From Elymus sibiricus (Eukaryota; Streptophyta; Magnoliopsida; Poales; Poaceae), in assembly GCA_039707655.1 (NCBI GenBank), contig CM077676.1:379320114-379384113 (forward strand): a stretch of 64,000 nt of DNA. The letters run 5' to 3'. The translations under genes were made by a program, and so were the position numbers. This document shows, one piece after another, positions 1-9,280 of this stretch; within the stretch, counting starts at the first letter, position 1; each line of letters opens with the position of its first letter. The notes below the pieces were generated by a model. That model searched no databases, was not told where the DNA came from, and saw only the letters and a program-made list of their open reading frames with translations.

Positions 1-148
1 CGTTGGCATCTAAGGAACACGACGAGAAGATCGCATTCTCCCTCCGCCGCTTCTCCAGCTCTTCCAGCACCTTCTTCTTCTCCTTCGCTTTGGGATCGAG
101 CGGCTTGGCGGGCTTCTTCCCCGCCGCGTCGGCTCTCTTGGGCGCCAT
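1..148 (-). CDS. N-terminal fragment of an unidentified lysine-rich nuclear-type protein (runs off the window)
   Basis: On the minus strand an ATG at 148-146 opens a frame that stays open for 49 codons to the window edge. It begins MAPKRADAAGKKPAKP and continues with a Lys/Glu-rich, probably helical stretch (KAKEKKKVLEELEKRRRE). High GC, the basic start and a TATA-like box about 135 bp upstream fit a real first exon of a grass gene. I do not recognise the family. Basic leaders of this kind occur in many nuclear or nucleolar proteins, but that is only suggestive. The last dozen residues look less ordered, so an exon end may fall inside the shown stretch. The gene body lies outside the window. 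Confidence 0.5.
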   Translation of the reverse strand, partial: MAPKRADAAGKKPAKPLDPKAKEKKKVLEELEKRRRENAIFSSCSLDAN

Positions 149-543
149 CAAGAATTGGGGAGGAAGAAGGTGGCCGAATCGAGGTACGGATCAGTGGCGG
201 CGGCGGCGGAAGCGGTTCTGGCGTGAGGAAGAAGATGAAGCAGGGGAAAGCAGGGGTGAATGAGCGGCGCCTCCTCGCGGTTGCCTTTTTATGGGGAAGG
301 CGCGAGGGGGGCTGGCTCTTCACTGTTTACCCCAGCCACGTTTTTTACAGGCGCACTACCGCAACATAACCACAACAGTCCAAGTTCCCATGAACCGCAT
401 TTAATGCGTGGATTGGACGTGCATCAGGATAACCATCATGACGAAAAACTACAGTGGCAGTTTTCCCACCGCGTGTGTGTGCATTGTTTGGGCCTAGCCC
501 AACGACGCTTCGGACGCGCGTATGGCCCAGGCCCGGGGGCTCC
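149..543. other. Upstream region of the left-edge gene grading into 3' sequence of a truncated Gypsy element
   Basis: No convincing coding sequence is seen. The left part (149-~300) is GC-rich leader and promoter of the minus-strand gene. The right part ends in a purine-rich tract (cccgggggctcc, 532-543) directly abutting an LTR start at 544, which is how a polypurine tract sits before a 3' LTR. The breakpoint between gene flank and retroelement must lie somewhere inside this stretch, but I cannot place it. Confidence 0.4.
284..293 (-). promoter_or_regulatory. Putative TATA box for the left-edge gene
   Basis: The minus strand reads CATAAAAAGG here, 136 bp upstream of the ATG at 148. A start of transcription about 30 bp downstream (near 255) would leave a ~105-nt leader containing a GCC-repeat tract (plus-strand ggcggcggcggc near 193-208), common in grass 5' leaders. 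This is inference from spacing only. Confidence 0.4.
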
Positions 544-1401
544 TGTCGGTGTATAAAACATGGGTATTTTATACCCTGACTTATGCACAGACAGTAGTAG
601 CCTCTTTGCCGGCCAAGCCTTGCTGGGGACCGCCAAGACCAAAACTCAAGGTCCAATTACAGAAGCTCAAGACAAAACATCAATAAGCACACGACTAGTA
701 CCAAAGATGAAGACATTTCTTGCCAACAAGACTAAACCGGCAAGAGGAAGACCCAGCAAGCTACGTACCGGCAAGCTTCTGCCAGTCGTCCAGCGCTCCA
801 CCTCACCGCACAGATGTTCGCTAATGGGTGAGGTGTCGACCGCGCAGGTTGGTTGGTGAGGCTTGTTGGGCACGTGTCAGCACGCTGGGACATGATTTTC
901 CTTTAATGACACCCGTCCAGGAGGCGTGTCAGAATAATATGAGGTAGCTGGGCAAGCGGTGCAGAAACCTTGTCGGGACTACCTCTCCACATGACACCTA
1001 ACGGTGCATTTAATGCCTTTGTCCTAAACTGGCAGAGTTAGGTATGATAGCACTGTTTGCTATCTAATCGACATGTAATTACTGTTTTGCCACTGTGGTA
1101 ACCCCTTTAGCTATAAAAGGAGGGCCAAGGCAACAGTTAGAAGGATTCGGACCCCTTTTCAAACACTTGCACGTCTCGCGTAGCAGCACTCTCCGCACCT
1201 GGCCGGGAGAAGCGCACCCTGTACTTGTGCTTTCATACAACCAATACAGCAAAAGCAGGAGTAGGGTTTTACGCTTCTCAGCGGCCCAAACCTGGGTAAA
1301 TCCCTTGCGTTTTCCATTGATCCTGCTCTTTGTGCACGTTGATCCCCCTGCCGAACCACAAGGGGCTGAATGGCCCCATAGATGGTCGTTTCACCGCGAC
1401 A
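544..1401 (+). mobile_element. 3' LTR of a truncated Gypsy element
   Basis: The LTR starts TGTCGGTGTATAAAAC and ends ACCGCGACA, so the termini are TGTCG...CGACA, typical of a large group of Triticeae Gypsy LTRs. A TATA box (ctataaaagg, 1111-1120) is followed by an R/U5-like stretch. Left of 544 is a polypurine-tract-like sequence. Right of 1401 the sequence switches within one base to the level-1 Athila pol frame. The flanking pentamers differ (gctcc before, gactg after), so this is not a clean solo LTR. It is best read as the surviving 3' end of an element whose 5' part, along with the rest of the Athila host, has been deleted. Confidence 0.6.
1111..1120 (+). promoter_or_regulatory. TATA box of the truncated Gypsy LTR
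   Basis: ctataaaagg lies in the middle of the 858-bp LTR. This is where the U3/R promoter of such LTRs is expected. Confidence 0.5.
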
Positions 1402-1705
1402 GACTGGCTTAGCATCGGGCTCCATATTAATCTTGTGCTGACATAAAGTGGGACTAATGCCCTTAAGATCATCAAGAGTATACCCAATAGCTACGCGGTG
1501 CTTCTTCAGAGTTTTAAGTAATCTCTTTTCTTCATGCTCTGAATGGTTAGCACTGATAATAACAGGATATATTTTCTTTTCATTAAGATAAGCATATTCA
1601 AGTGTATCAAGTAGTTGCTTTAATTCAAACACAGGATCACTCTTAGGTGGAAGAGGATCTCCAAGAGTTTCAACATGCAAATTATGTTTAAGGATAGGTG
1701 CTTGT
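1402..1705 (-). pseudogene. Athila-type pol fragment (segment before and into the start of reverse transcriptase), part of the level-1 element
   Basis: Read on the minus strand from 1705, the frame runs through PILKHNLHVETLGDPLPPK, then HRVAIGYTLDDLKGISP, to MEPDAKPV. This is the well-known linker and reverse-transcriptase entry of Athila-clade Gypsy polyproteins. It stops being Athila at 1402, where a foreign LTR begins. It is the direct continuation of the protease region that ends at 37700-37704 on the far side of the nested insert: the frame passes from the FFK codons there through the duplicated pentamer (cttgt at 1701-1705, ctagt at 37700-37704) into this fragment. The rest of reverse transcriptase, RNase H and integrase is missing from the window. 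Confidence 0.75.
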
Positions 1706-3101
1706 TGATACGTCCCAAACATATCTACTTTTCCAAACACTTTTGCTCTGGTTTTGGACTCTAATTTGCATGATTTGAATGGAACTAACCCGGACTGACT
1801 CTGTTTTCAGCAGAATTGCCATGGTGTTATTTTTGTGTAGAAATAAAAGTTCTCAGATGGACCTGGAAATTTGCGGAGAATTATTTCAGAATATATAAAA
1901 AATACTGATGAAAAGATCTACTGGAGGGGGGCCACCCAAGAGCCACAAGCTCAGGGGGCGCGCCAACCCCCCAGTGTGCACCCCCCAGGCTTGTGGGCCC
2001 CTGGCAGTTCCGTTTACCCTAATTCCAATGCTAAAAGTACCTATTCATCCAGAAAAAAAAATCAGAGAGAAATAATCATCACGTTTTACGATACGGAGCC
2101 GCCGCCACCTCCTGTCCTTCATCGGGAGGGCTGATCCGGAGTCCGTTCTGGGCTCCGGAGAGGGGGATTCGACGCCGTCGTCATCATCAACCATCCTCCA
2201 TCACCAATTTCATGATGCTCACCGCCGTGTGTGAGTAATTTCTTCATAGGCTTGCTGGACGGTGATGGGTTGGATGAGATTTACCATGTAATCGAGTCAA
2301 TTTGTTAGGGCTTTGATCCCTAGTATCCACTATGTTCTGAGATTGATGTTGCAATGACTTTGATATGCTTAATGCTTGTCACTAGGGCCCGAGTGCCATG
2401 ATTTCAGATCTGAAACTTTATGTTTTCATGAATATATTTGAGTTCTTGATCCTATCTTGCAAGTTATATGCACCTATTACGTGTTATGATCCGCATACCC
2501 CATGGTGACAATAATTGGGATTCTTTCCGGTGATTACCGTAGTTTGATGAGTTCATGTATTCACTATGTGTTAATGCTTTGTTCCGGTTCTCTATTAAAA
2601 GGAGGCCTTAATATCCCTTAGATTTCCTTATGGACCCCGCTGCCACGGGAGGGTAGGACAAACGATGTCATGCAAGTTCTTACTATAAGCACGTATGACT
2701 ATATACGGAATACATGCCTACATTACATTGATGAATTGGAGCTATTGTGTATTGCCCTAGGTTGTGACTGTTACATGATGAATGTCATGCAACATAATTA
2801 TCCATCACTGATCCAATGCCTACGCTTTTCGCATATTGATCTTTGCTAAGTTACTTTCGTTACTGCTACTGTCACCGTTAGTGTTACTGTTGCTACTATT
2901 ACTATTGCTATTGAAACTATCATACTACTGTGCTACTAAACACTTTGCTGCAGATATTTAGTTCTCCAGGTGTGGTTGAATTGACAACTCAACTACTAAT
3001 ACTCGCAAATATTCTTTGGCTCCCCTTGTGTCGAATCAATAAATCAGGGTGAAATACTACCCGCGAAAAGTGTTGCGATCCCCTATACTTGTGGGTTATC
3101 A
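1706..3101 (+). repeat. 5' LTR of the level-2 Athila element
   Basis: 1396 bp, TGATACGTCC...GGGTTATCA. It aligns end to end with the three pieces of the 3' LTR. The last ~950 bp match 36758-37699 with scattered substitutions. It contains CTAC/TACTGTTACTATTGCTA microsatellite-like runs near 2860-2930. No gene of its own. Confidence 0.9.
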
Positions 3102-3112
3102 AGACCTTTTTC

Positions 3113-3130
3113 TTGCGCCGTTGTCGGGGA
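3113..3130 (+). other. Primer-binding site, tRNA-Asp type
   Basis: ttgcgccgttgtcgggga starts 12 bases after the LTR end. It differs at two positions from the tRNA-Asp complement used by Athila elements (compare the level-1 copy at 39557-39574). Confidence 0.75.
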
Positions 3131-3318
3131 GCATAGCTCTATCTGTTTAGTCACTTGGGATTTATATCTGTTGATCACTATGAAGAATCTGAAAGACGCT
3201 AAGACCAAGATCGTTCCCTCTAAGACGAGGGGAGGTAAGGAACTGCCATCTAGCTCGCACTTGATTCACCTTCTGTTTTGAGTAGGCTTGCGCAACACCA
3301 CGTGCTATTCATTTTGAT

Positions 3319-4477
3319 ATGTCGCAAGTTATTGATGATACTACTTCTGCTATGAATGAAACTATTGATGATGCTAGTACTATGCTTGATAATACTGTGC
3401 CACTTGGTGAATTTCTTGATGAACAAATTGCTAAAGCTAAAGGAATTGAGAATGTTGAAACTCTTGAAAATTATGATTCACCTATTATGCCTAGCTCTCC
3501 TACTAGAGTTGAAATGCCTGAGACATCTGATGGTTATGTTTTTGATAGAGAGACAGGTAGGGAAATTCTTGCTTGTAATGATAGATATGACGTTAGAAAA
3601 TTGCTTGCTGAGTTGAAAGAAAAATCTATGAGGGAGAGAATGAAATATGATCCTAAGTTTGCTACCTCTCCCATATTTGTTACTGATAAGGATTATGAAT
3701 TTTCTGTCAATCCTGAGTTAATTACTTTGCTGATCCTTTTCATGGTTATGAAACTGAAACTGTTGTGGCACACCTTACTAAGTTGAATGATATTGCCACC
3801 CTATTTGCTCATGAGGAAAAAATTCGTTACTACTATATTCTTAAGTTGTTTCCTTTCTCATTAAAGGGTGATGCTAAGAAATGGTTTAATACTCTTGCTC
3901 CTGGTTGTGTGCGTAGTCCCCAGGATATGATATATTACTTCTCTGAAAAATATTTTCCTGCTCATAAGAAACAAACTGCCTTACAGGAAATATTTAACTT
4001 TGTGCAAATTAAAGAAGAGAATCTCCCTCAAGCTTGGGAGAGGCTTCTCCAACTACTTAATGCTTTGCCTGATCATTCTCTTAAGAAAAATGAAATACCT
4101 GATATCTTTTATAATGGACTAACCATGCTTCTAGGGACTACCTAGATAGTTGTGCTGGTTGTGTTTTTAGGGAACACACTGTTGGACAGGCTGAAGAACT
4201 ATTGAATAATATATTGAGAAATGCCGATGATTGGACACTTCCCGAACCAACACCTAAGCCAACTCCGAAGAAGAGAGGTATTCTATTCCTCAGTCCAGAA
4301 GATATGCAAGAAGCTAAGAAATCTATGAAGGAAAAAGGTATTAAAGTTGAAGATGTTAAGAATTTACCACCTATTGAAGAAATACATGGGCTCGACATCC
4401 CGACACAGGTAGTAGAGGTAAATTCTCTTCGTAGATTTGATGAAAGTGATATTCCTTATAATAAATCTGCTAGCTAA
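3319..4477 (+). pseudogene. gag (capsid part) of the level-2 Athila element, frameshifted
   Basis: Three overlapping frames cover one Athila-type gag: 3319-3786 (acidic N-terminus beginning MSQVIDDTTSAMNE), 3765-4145 (capsid core with FPFSLKGDAKKWFNTL and a PQAWERLLQLL helix), and 4202-4477. Frame changes lie near 3740-3765 and near 4130, and a stop ends the last piece at 4475-4477. An in-frame continuation is visible up to a further stop near 4549, just before the next long frame. Gag would form the virus-like particle. With at least two frameshifts this copy cannot make it in one piece. Low GC and A/T-ending codons are typical of Athila gag and unlike the nearby HMA2 exons. Confidence 0.75.
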
Positions 4478-4561
4478 TGCTTGTATGAATTTGATAACTA
4501 CATCATTAAGCAAGAACATTTCAATTTATATGTTAGCAATCAATTAAAATGAAATGCCATC

Positions 4562-5914
4562 ATGATTGAACGCTTGAGTGATTTGATGTTTAGAACTGCT
4601 AATGATGTTAAGTGCTTAAGTAAACATGCTTCTATGGTCCAGACTCAGTTAGAACAAATAGCTAAGTCACAAAAGGATTTGCTTGAGGAAATGAATAATA
4701 AAATGAATGATCATGCTGTTAGAGTTGTTACTAGAGGAGGCAGAATGACTCAGGACCCTCTATATCCTGAGGGTCATCCTAAAAGAATTGAACAAGATTC
4801 TCAAAGAAATAATATTGATGTGCCTAGTCCTTCTAAGAAGAAAAAGAAAAAGAAAAATGATAGGACTTTGCATGCTTCTAGTGAACCTGAGATAGAAAAA
4901 CCTCCTGAGAATCAAAATGATGTTTCTATTTCTGATGCTGAGACACAATCTGGTAATGAACATACACCTAGTGATAATGATAATGATAATGAAGATGTTC
5001 ATGTTGATACTCAACCAGATAATGATGTAGAAATAGAACCTGCTGTTGATCTTGATAACCCACCTCCTAAGAATAAAAGATATGATAAAAGAGACTTTGT
5101 CGCTAGAAAACATGGAAAGGAAAGAGAACCATGGGTTAAAAAACCTATGCCTTTTCCTTCTAAACCATCTAAAAACAAGGATGAGGAAGATTTTGAGCGC
5201 TTTGTTGAAATGCTTAGACCTGTCTTTTTGCGCACTCGCTTGATTGATATGTTGAAAATGTCTCCCTATGCTAAATACATGAAAGATATTGTCACTAATA
5301 AAAGAAAGATACCAGAAACTGAAATTTCCACCATGCTTGCAAATTATTCTTTTAAGGGTGGAGTACCTAAAAAGTTCGGTGATCCGGGAATACCTACTAT
5401 ACCATGCTCCATTAAAAGAAGTTATGTTAAAACTGCTCTATGTGATTTGGGAGCCGGTGTTAGTGTTATGCCCTTCTCTTTATATAGAAGACTTGATTTG
5501 AATAAGCTCACACCTACTGAAATATCTTTGAAAATGGCTGATAAATCAACTGCCATACCTATTGGAATTTGCGAGGATGTCCCCGTTGTAGTTGCAAATG
5601 TTACTATCTTGACAGACTTTGTTATACTTGATATGCCCGAGGACGACAACATGTCGATTATCCTTGGAAGACCCTTTTTGAATACTTCAGGGGCTGTTAT
5701 TGATTGCAAAAAAAGCAAGGTTACTTTTCATGTCAATGGTAATGAGCATACGGTTTATTTTCCGAAGAAACAAAGTTCGGTGAATGGTATCAATTGTATT
5801 GAAAAAGTTTCGACAATCACTATTGGAGGTTTCAAATTTCCTCTTCCTACTGTCAAAAAGAAATATGAAATTCTTATGGTTGGGGAGATGCATATCCCCA
5901 TTGAGGTAACTTAG
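4562..5914 (+). CDS. Gag C-terminus plus aspartic-protease-like domain of the level-2 Athila element
   Basis: A 450-codon open frame. Residues 1-60 are an Athila gag tail (RVVTRGGRMTQDP at about 54-66). Residues 90-100 hold a seven-lysine run, and 105-165 are acidic with Asn/Asp repeats. Residues 205-265 form a conserved helical block (EEDFERFVEMLRPVFLRTRL). Residues 280-420 form the retropepsin-like domain, with CDLGAGVSVMPFSLYRRL at 294-311 and IILGRPFLNTSGAVIDC further on. The catalytic triplet reads D-L-G rather than D-T/S-G, the usual Athila form. The frame ends without entering reverse transcriptase. It is probably the downstream part of one gag-protease polyprotein. The first ATG at 4562 is taken for convenience because the frame above it is interrupted. 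Confidence 0.75.
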   Translation: MIERLSDLMFRTANDVKCLSKHASMVQTQLEQIAKSQKDLLEEMNNKMNDHAVRVVTRGGRMTQDPLYPEGHPKRIEQDSQRNNIDVPSPSKKKKKKKNDRTLHASSEPEIEKPPENQNDVSISDAETQSGNEHTPSDNDNDNEDVHVDTQPDNDVEIEPAVDLDNPPPKNKRYDKRDFVARKHGKEREPWVKKPMPFPSKPSKNKDEEDFERFVEMLRPVFLRTRLIDMLKMSPYAKYMKDIVTNKRKIPETEISTMLANYSFKGGVPKKFGDPGIPTIPCSIKRSYVKTALCDLGAGVSVMPFSLYRRLDLNKLTPTEISLKMADKSTAIPIGICEDVPVVVANVTILTDFVILDMPEDDNMSIILGRPFLNTSGAVIDCKKSKVTFHVNGNEHTVYFPKKQSSVNGINCIEKVSTITIGGFKFPLPTVKKKYEILMVGEMHIPIEVT

Positions 5915-6344
5915 TGTTATACGAAGATTCTTCGGTTTCATGCCATTCATAAATAGTTTGTTAATAAGACTTGATCAACCTTATTAATGGATTATTTTTG
6001 AGGGGCATGTGGTCGATGAATTTAGTAAGCACAACTTTCTGTACCCACCTTTTGCTCTCTGTTATTTAAGTTTAATAAAGTAGAAATGCCATGGTTTTCC
6101 TGTTTTCTGAATTATCCGTGCAATAAAAAATGGCCCAAAAATAAAAGTTCTCAGAATGCCATGAAAATTTAGTACGATTTTTTCTAGATTATTTAAGAAT
6201 TTTTGGCACTGAACACACCCCAGGGGGGTGCACCTGTGAGCCACAAGCTCACAGGGCATGCCCAGCGGGCTTGTGGGTCCTACAAGGACCCACTCACTTA
6301 TGCCAGCCACCCATCTCCTTCTTCTTCCTCCATAAAAAGTAACC
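5915..6344 (+). other. Noncoding stretch between protease frame and 3' frame; site of the missing pol
   Basis: No reverse transcriptase or integrase coding is seen in any frame. The stretch contains a copy of the LTR-like phrase caataaaa...aaataaaagttctcagaatgcc (about 6110-6165) and the ccacaagctcacagggc / gcttgtgggtcc inverted pair near 6240-6280, both resembling parts of the element's own LTR. It may therefore be an internal LTR-derived patch left by the deletion that removed pol. Confidence 0.45.
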
Positions 6345-6932
6345 TTGCTATTTGTTGGGAGGTGTTTGACTGGTCGGTGGGAGAGTGGAATGCTCAGCTC
6401 ACCTGACCTTGCTATTTTGCGCCATGCTCTTTACGCTGATAGGACATTTAGTTTGGGTGCTATGGTTGCCCGACGGTTGCACACCAACCGTTCGAAGGGC
6501 GTTGTTTATGGTGGTATTTATGCTTCCCATCTCGCTAAACATTTTTAGATTCCTATTAGACATGACGAGAGGGAAGAGAGGCTTTTACCCACTATGCATC
6601 TTGATTATGATAGTATGGTTGGGCACAACTTTATTAATTCTGGAGACGTGCGTTTTAGATATAACTTGGTGTTCAGTCAGGGTACTCGAGAGATTATTAC
6701 TTTGCTTGCGCCTACTTTGTTTGATATTCACAGGGGCAGATATATCATCATGCCTGAGGACATTTATGCTTATTGGGGCTTGGACCAGCCCCAAGCACCA
6801 GAGCCAGCACCTAAGCCAGAGCCGTACCAGGAGCCCATCTATCAGTGGGAGCCTAAGGAGGCCGCTTACCAGTGGGACCCTCAGCAGCCTCAGTACTATC
6901 CAGGAGGTGCTGATTTCGACCCATGGCCCTAG
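6345..6932 (+). pseudogene. Additional 3' reading frame of the level-2 Athila element, one in-frame TAG
   Basis: One frame runs from 6345 to the stop at 6930-6932 and is broken only by TAG at 6546-6548. Before the stop it reads through ILRHALYADRTFSLGAMVARR. After it come HDEREERLLPT, MVGHNFINSGDVRFRYNLVF and MPEDIYAYWGLDQPQ, and then a Pro/Gln/Trp-rich repeat tail (PxYQWxPxxxxYQWDPQQPQYYPGG). Athila elements carry an extra frame of unknown function near their 3' end (often called env-like or ATHILA ORF-1), and this is the same position and style. No transmembrane segment is obvious, so I would not call it an envelope protein. Confidence 0.6.
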
Positions 6933-6942
6933 ACCAACTTAG

Positions 6943-9051
6943 GCCAGAATCCTAAGCTTGGGGAGTACGTATCTCTCACCGACATTACATTCATGTTCAC
7001 ACACTCATTTCAGTTGTCGGTGTTTATCCTTTTTCATTTGTATATCCATGTTAGTTTTATTTTCGCTCTCTTCTTGTGTGTTTGAAAAACTTTAGAAAAT
7101 CCAAAAAATTAGTTGTAGTTTCTTTCTTGTTTAGTTAATTCATAGTAGTAAAAGAAAACCCAAAAGGATTTCTCGTTTCTTCTTTTACTTGTTGGGAGCT
7201 TTCCTGTGTAAATAGTTTTTCTCATTTTTCATTTTCCTTCGTTAATTTACTTCCTTCAGAAAAACCAAAAACTCCAAAAATATTTCAGTGTGTTTCTCTG
7301 AATTTCTTTTCTTTTTGTTGAGTCGTCGCAAGGAGAAGACCACGATGAAAATGTTGAGTGGCTCTCATATGCTTTATTATTGAACTAACAAAGAGCCACT
7401 ATTACTTTGTCTTCTCCTTTGAATAAATGTTTGCAGATTCCAGCTTAGCCCACGACACCCTTGCACCATTATTATTATTATCACATCATTCGGTCATGCA
7501 AGTGAAAGGCAATAATGACGATATTTGATGAAGTGATTGCGGTGAAGAAAAACTGGTATGAACTCTTCTTGTTTTTGTCTTTGTAAATATGTTTAGCTCA
7601 GTATTCATGATTCAACATTATTATGAGTAAACATGTTTGTGATGACAATTAGAGATTATAGTTGCTCATGCCATGCTTAAATAGCTAGGAGTGGATAATG
7701 ATTTATTTTGAGTGTCAACATGCATTAAAATGGTTGTGATGTAGTATGTTAGCATGGTATCCTCCTCTGAGTAATTCGAGTGGCTTGACATGGCACATGT
7801 TAATACATGTAGTTGAATCAAAACCAACATAGCCTCCATGATATTTATGTTCAGGGTGTTGATATCCTACTCATGCTCGTGTTCAATGTTAATTATTCGC
7901 AATGCTTGTCTATGACCGTTTTCGCTCTCTAGCTGGTCGCTTCTCAATCTATTTGCTAGCCTTCGCCTGTACTAAGCGGGAATACTACCTGTGCATCCAA
8001 ATCCTTAAACCAAAGTTGTTCCAGATGAGTCCACTATATCTACCTATATGCGGTATTACTCTGCCGTTCCAAGTAAATTTGCATGTGCCACCTCTAAATA
8101 TTCATATGAACATCTGTTTTGTGTGTCTGTACCGCTCATGGAGTGACAGGGGGCGGTCAGTATCTTCCATGCTAAGCGGGTTATTCTCAGATGAGTGTTT
8201 ATTCACTTGTCATTGCACGAGAGAGGCTGGTAATCGGGATGCCTAGTCCTATGCTCAAAATCGAAATTATATAATGCAAACAAACTCCCCCGGAAAGTTG
8301 TTGGTATGGAGGGCACCCGTGGATTCGGCTAGCCATGGCTTGTGTTGGTATGGTGGAGGGGGAGTAAACTTTACCTTTCCACTTGGGAAGCGCCTATAAT
8401 GTGTTTAGCATGGAAGATATTGAAAACTCTCGGTCGTGACATTGACAGGAAAAGCATACCTCTCAAAATTATTTTAATCTCTGATTTAAGCTTCGAGCTC
8501 TGGCACCGCTGCAAATCCATGCTTCCCTCTGTGAAGGGCCTATCCATTTACTTTTATGTTATTTTACTTTTGTTGTCGAGTCATCACCCTCTCATTTAAG
8601 CACTAGTTGGAGAGCACTATTGTCATTTTCATGCATTGAGTATAGTTAATGTTGGGTGTGACCATGACTGGATATCCTCTACCCCGAATTACAATGTTTA
8701 GTCGGTGCTTGAATCTCAGGGGTGCTCTGCATTTATGTTTTGCGGTCTCAGAAAGGGCTAGCGAGATACCATGTTGTCATATTATATCATGATTGTTTTG
8801 ACAAAGTGTTGGCATCCGAGATATCTTATTATTGCTCGCTAGTTGGTTATGTTATTGATATGAGTAAATGTGAGACCTAAGTGTTATCATTCATATGGTT
8901 AGTTCATAATTTTTGCTGAAAACTTGGATGCTAGTTAAGTATATATATACAGACAACAAGAACAAAAGAGTTTCTAAAAGTTTTTCTTTGTCACTTTCAG
9001 TTTGTGAACTGAATTGCTTGAGGACAAGCAATGAGTTAAGCTTGGGGGAGT
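6943..9051 (+). other. 3' noncoding region and polypurine tract of the level-2 Athila element
   Basis: About 2.1 kb without coding signal, A/T-rich, as usual downstream of the Athila 3' frame. It ends with gaggacaagcaatgagttaag and then the purine tract cttgggggagt (9041-9051), immediately followed by the LTR start TGATACGTCC at 9052. Confidence 0.7.
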
Positions 9052-9280
9052 TGATACGTCCCAAATGTATCTACTTTTCCAAACACTTTTGCTCTGGTTT
9101 TGGACTCTAATTTGCATGATTTGAATGGAACTAACCTGGACTGACGCTGTTTTCAGCAGAATTGCCATGGTGTTATTTTTGTGCAGAAATAAAAGTTCTC
9201 GGATGGACCTGAAAATTTACGGAGAATTATTTCAGAATATATAAAAAATACTGGCGAAAAGATCTACTGGAGGGGGGCTG
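9052..9280 (+). repeat. Level-2 3' LTR, first piece
   Basis: Matches 1706-1934 with a handful of substitutions. It is interrupted after ggggc (9276-9280), where the chromovirus LTR TGTAACACCC begins. Confidence 0.9.

Noticed and set aside
4760..5113. 117-codon minus-strand frame inside the Athila gag-protease
   Set aside because: Ile/Phe/Arg-rich antisense of an A/T-rich coding strand; no domain.
6345..6932. Calling the Athila 3' frame an envelope protein
   Set aside because: No signal peptide or transmembrane segment is evident, so kept as an extra frame of unknown function.
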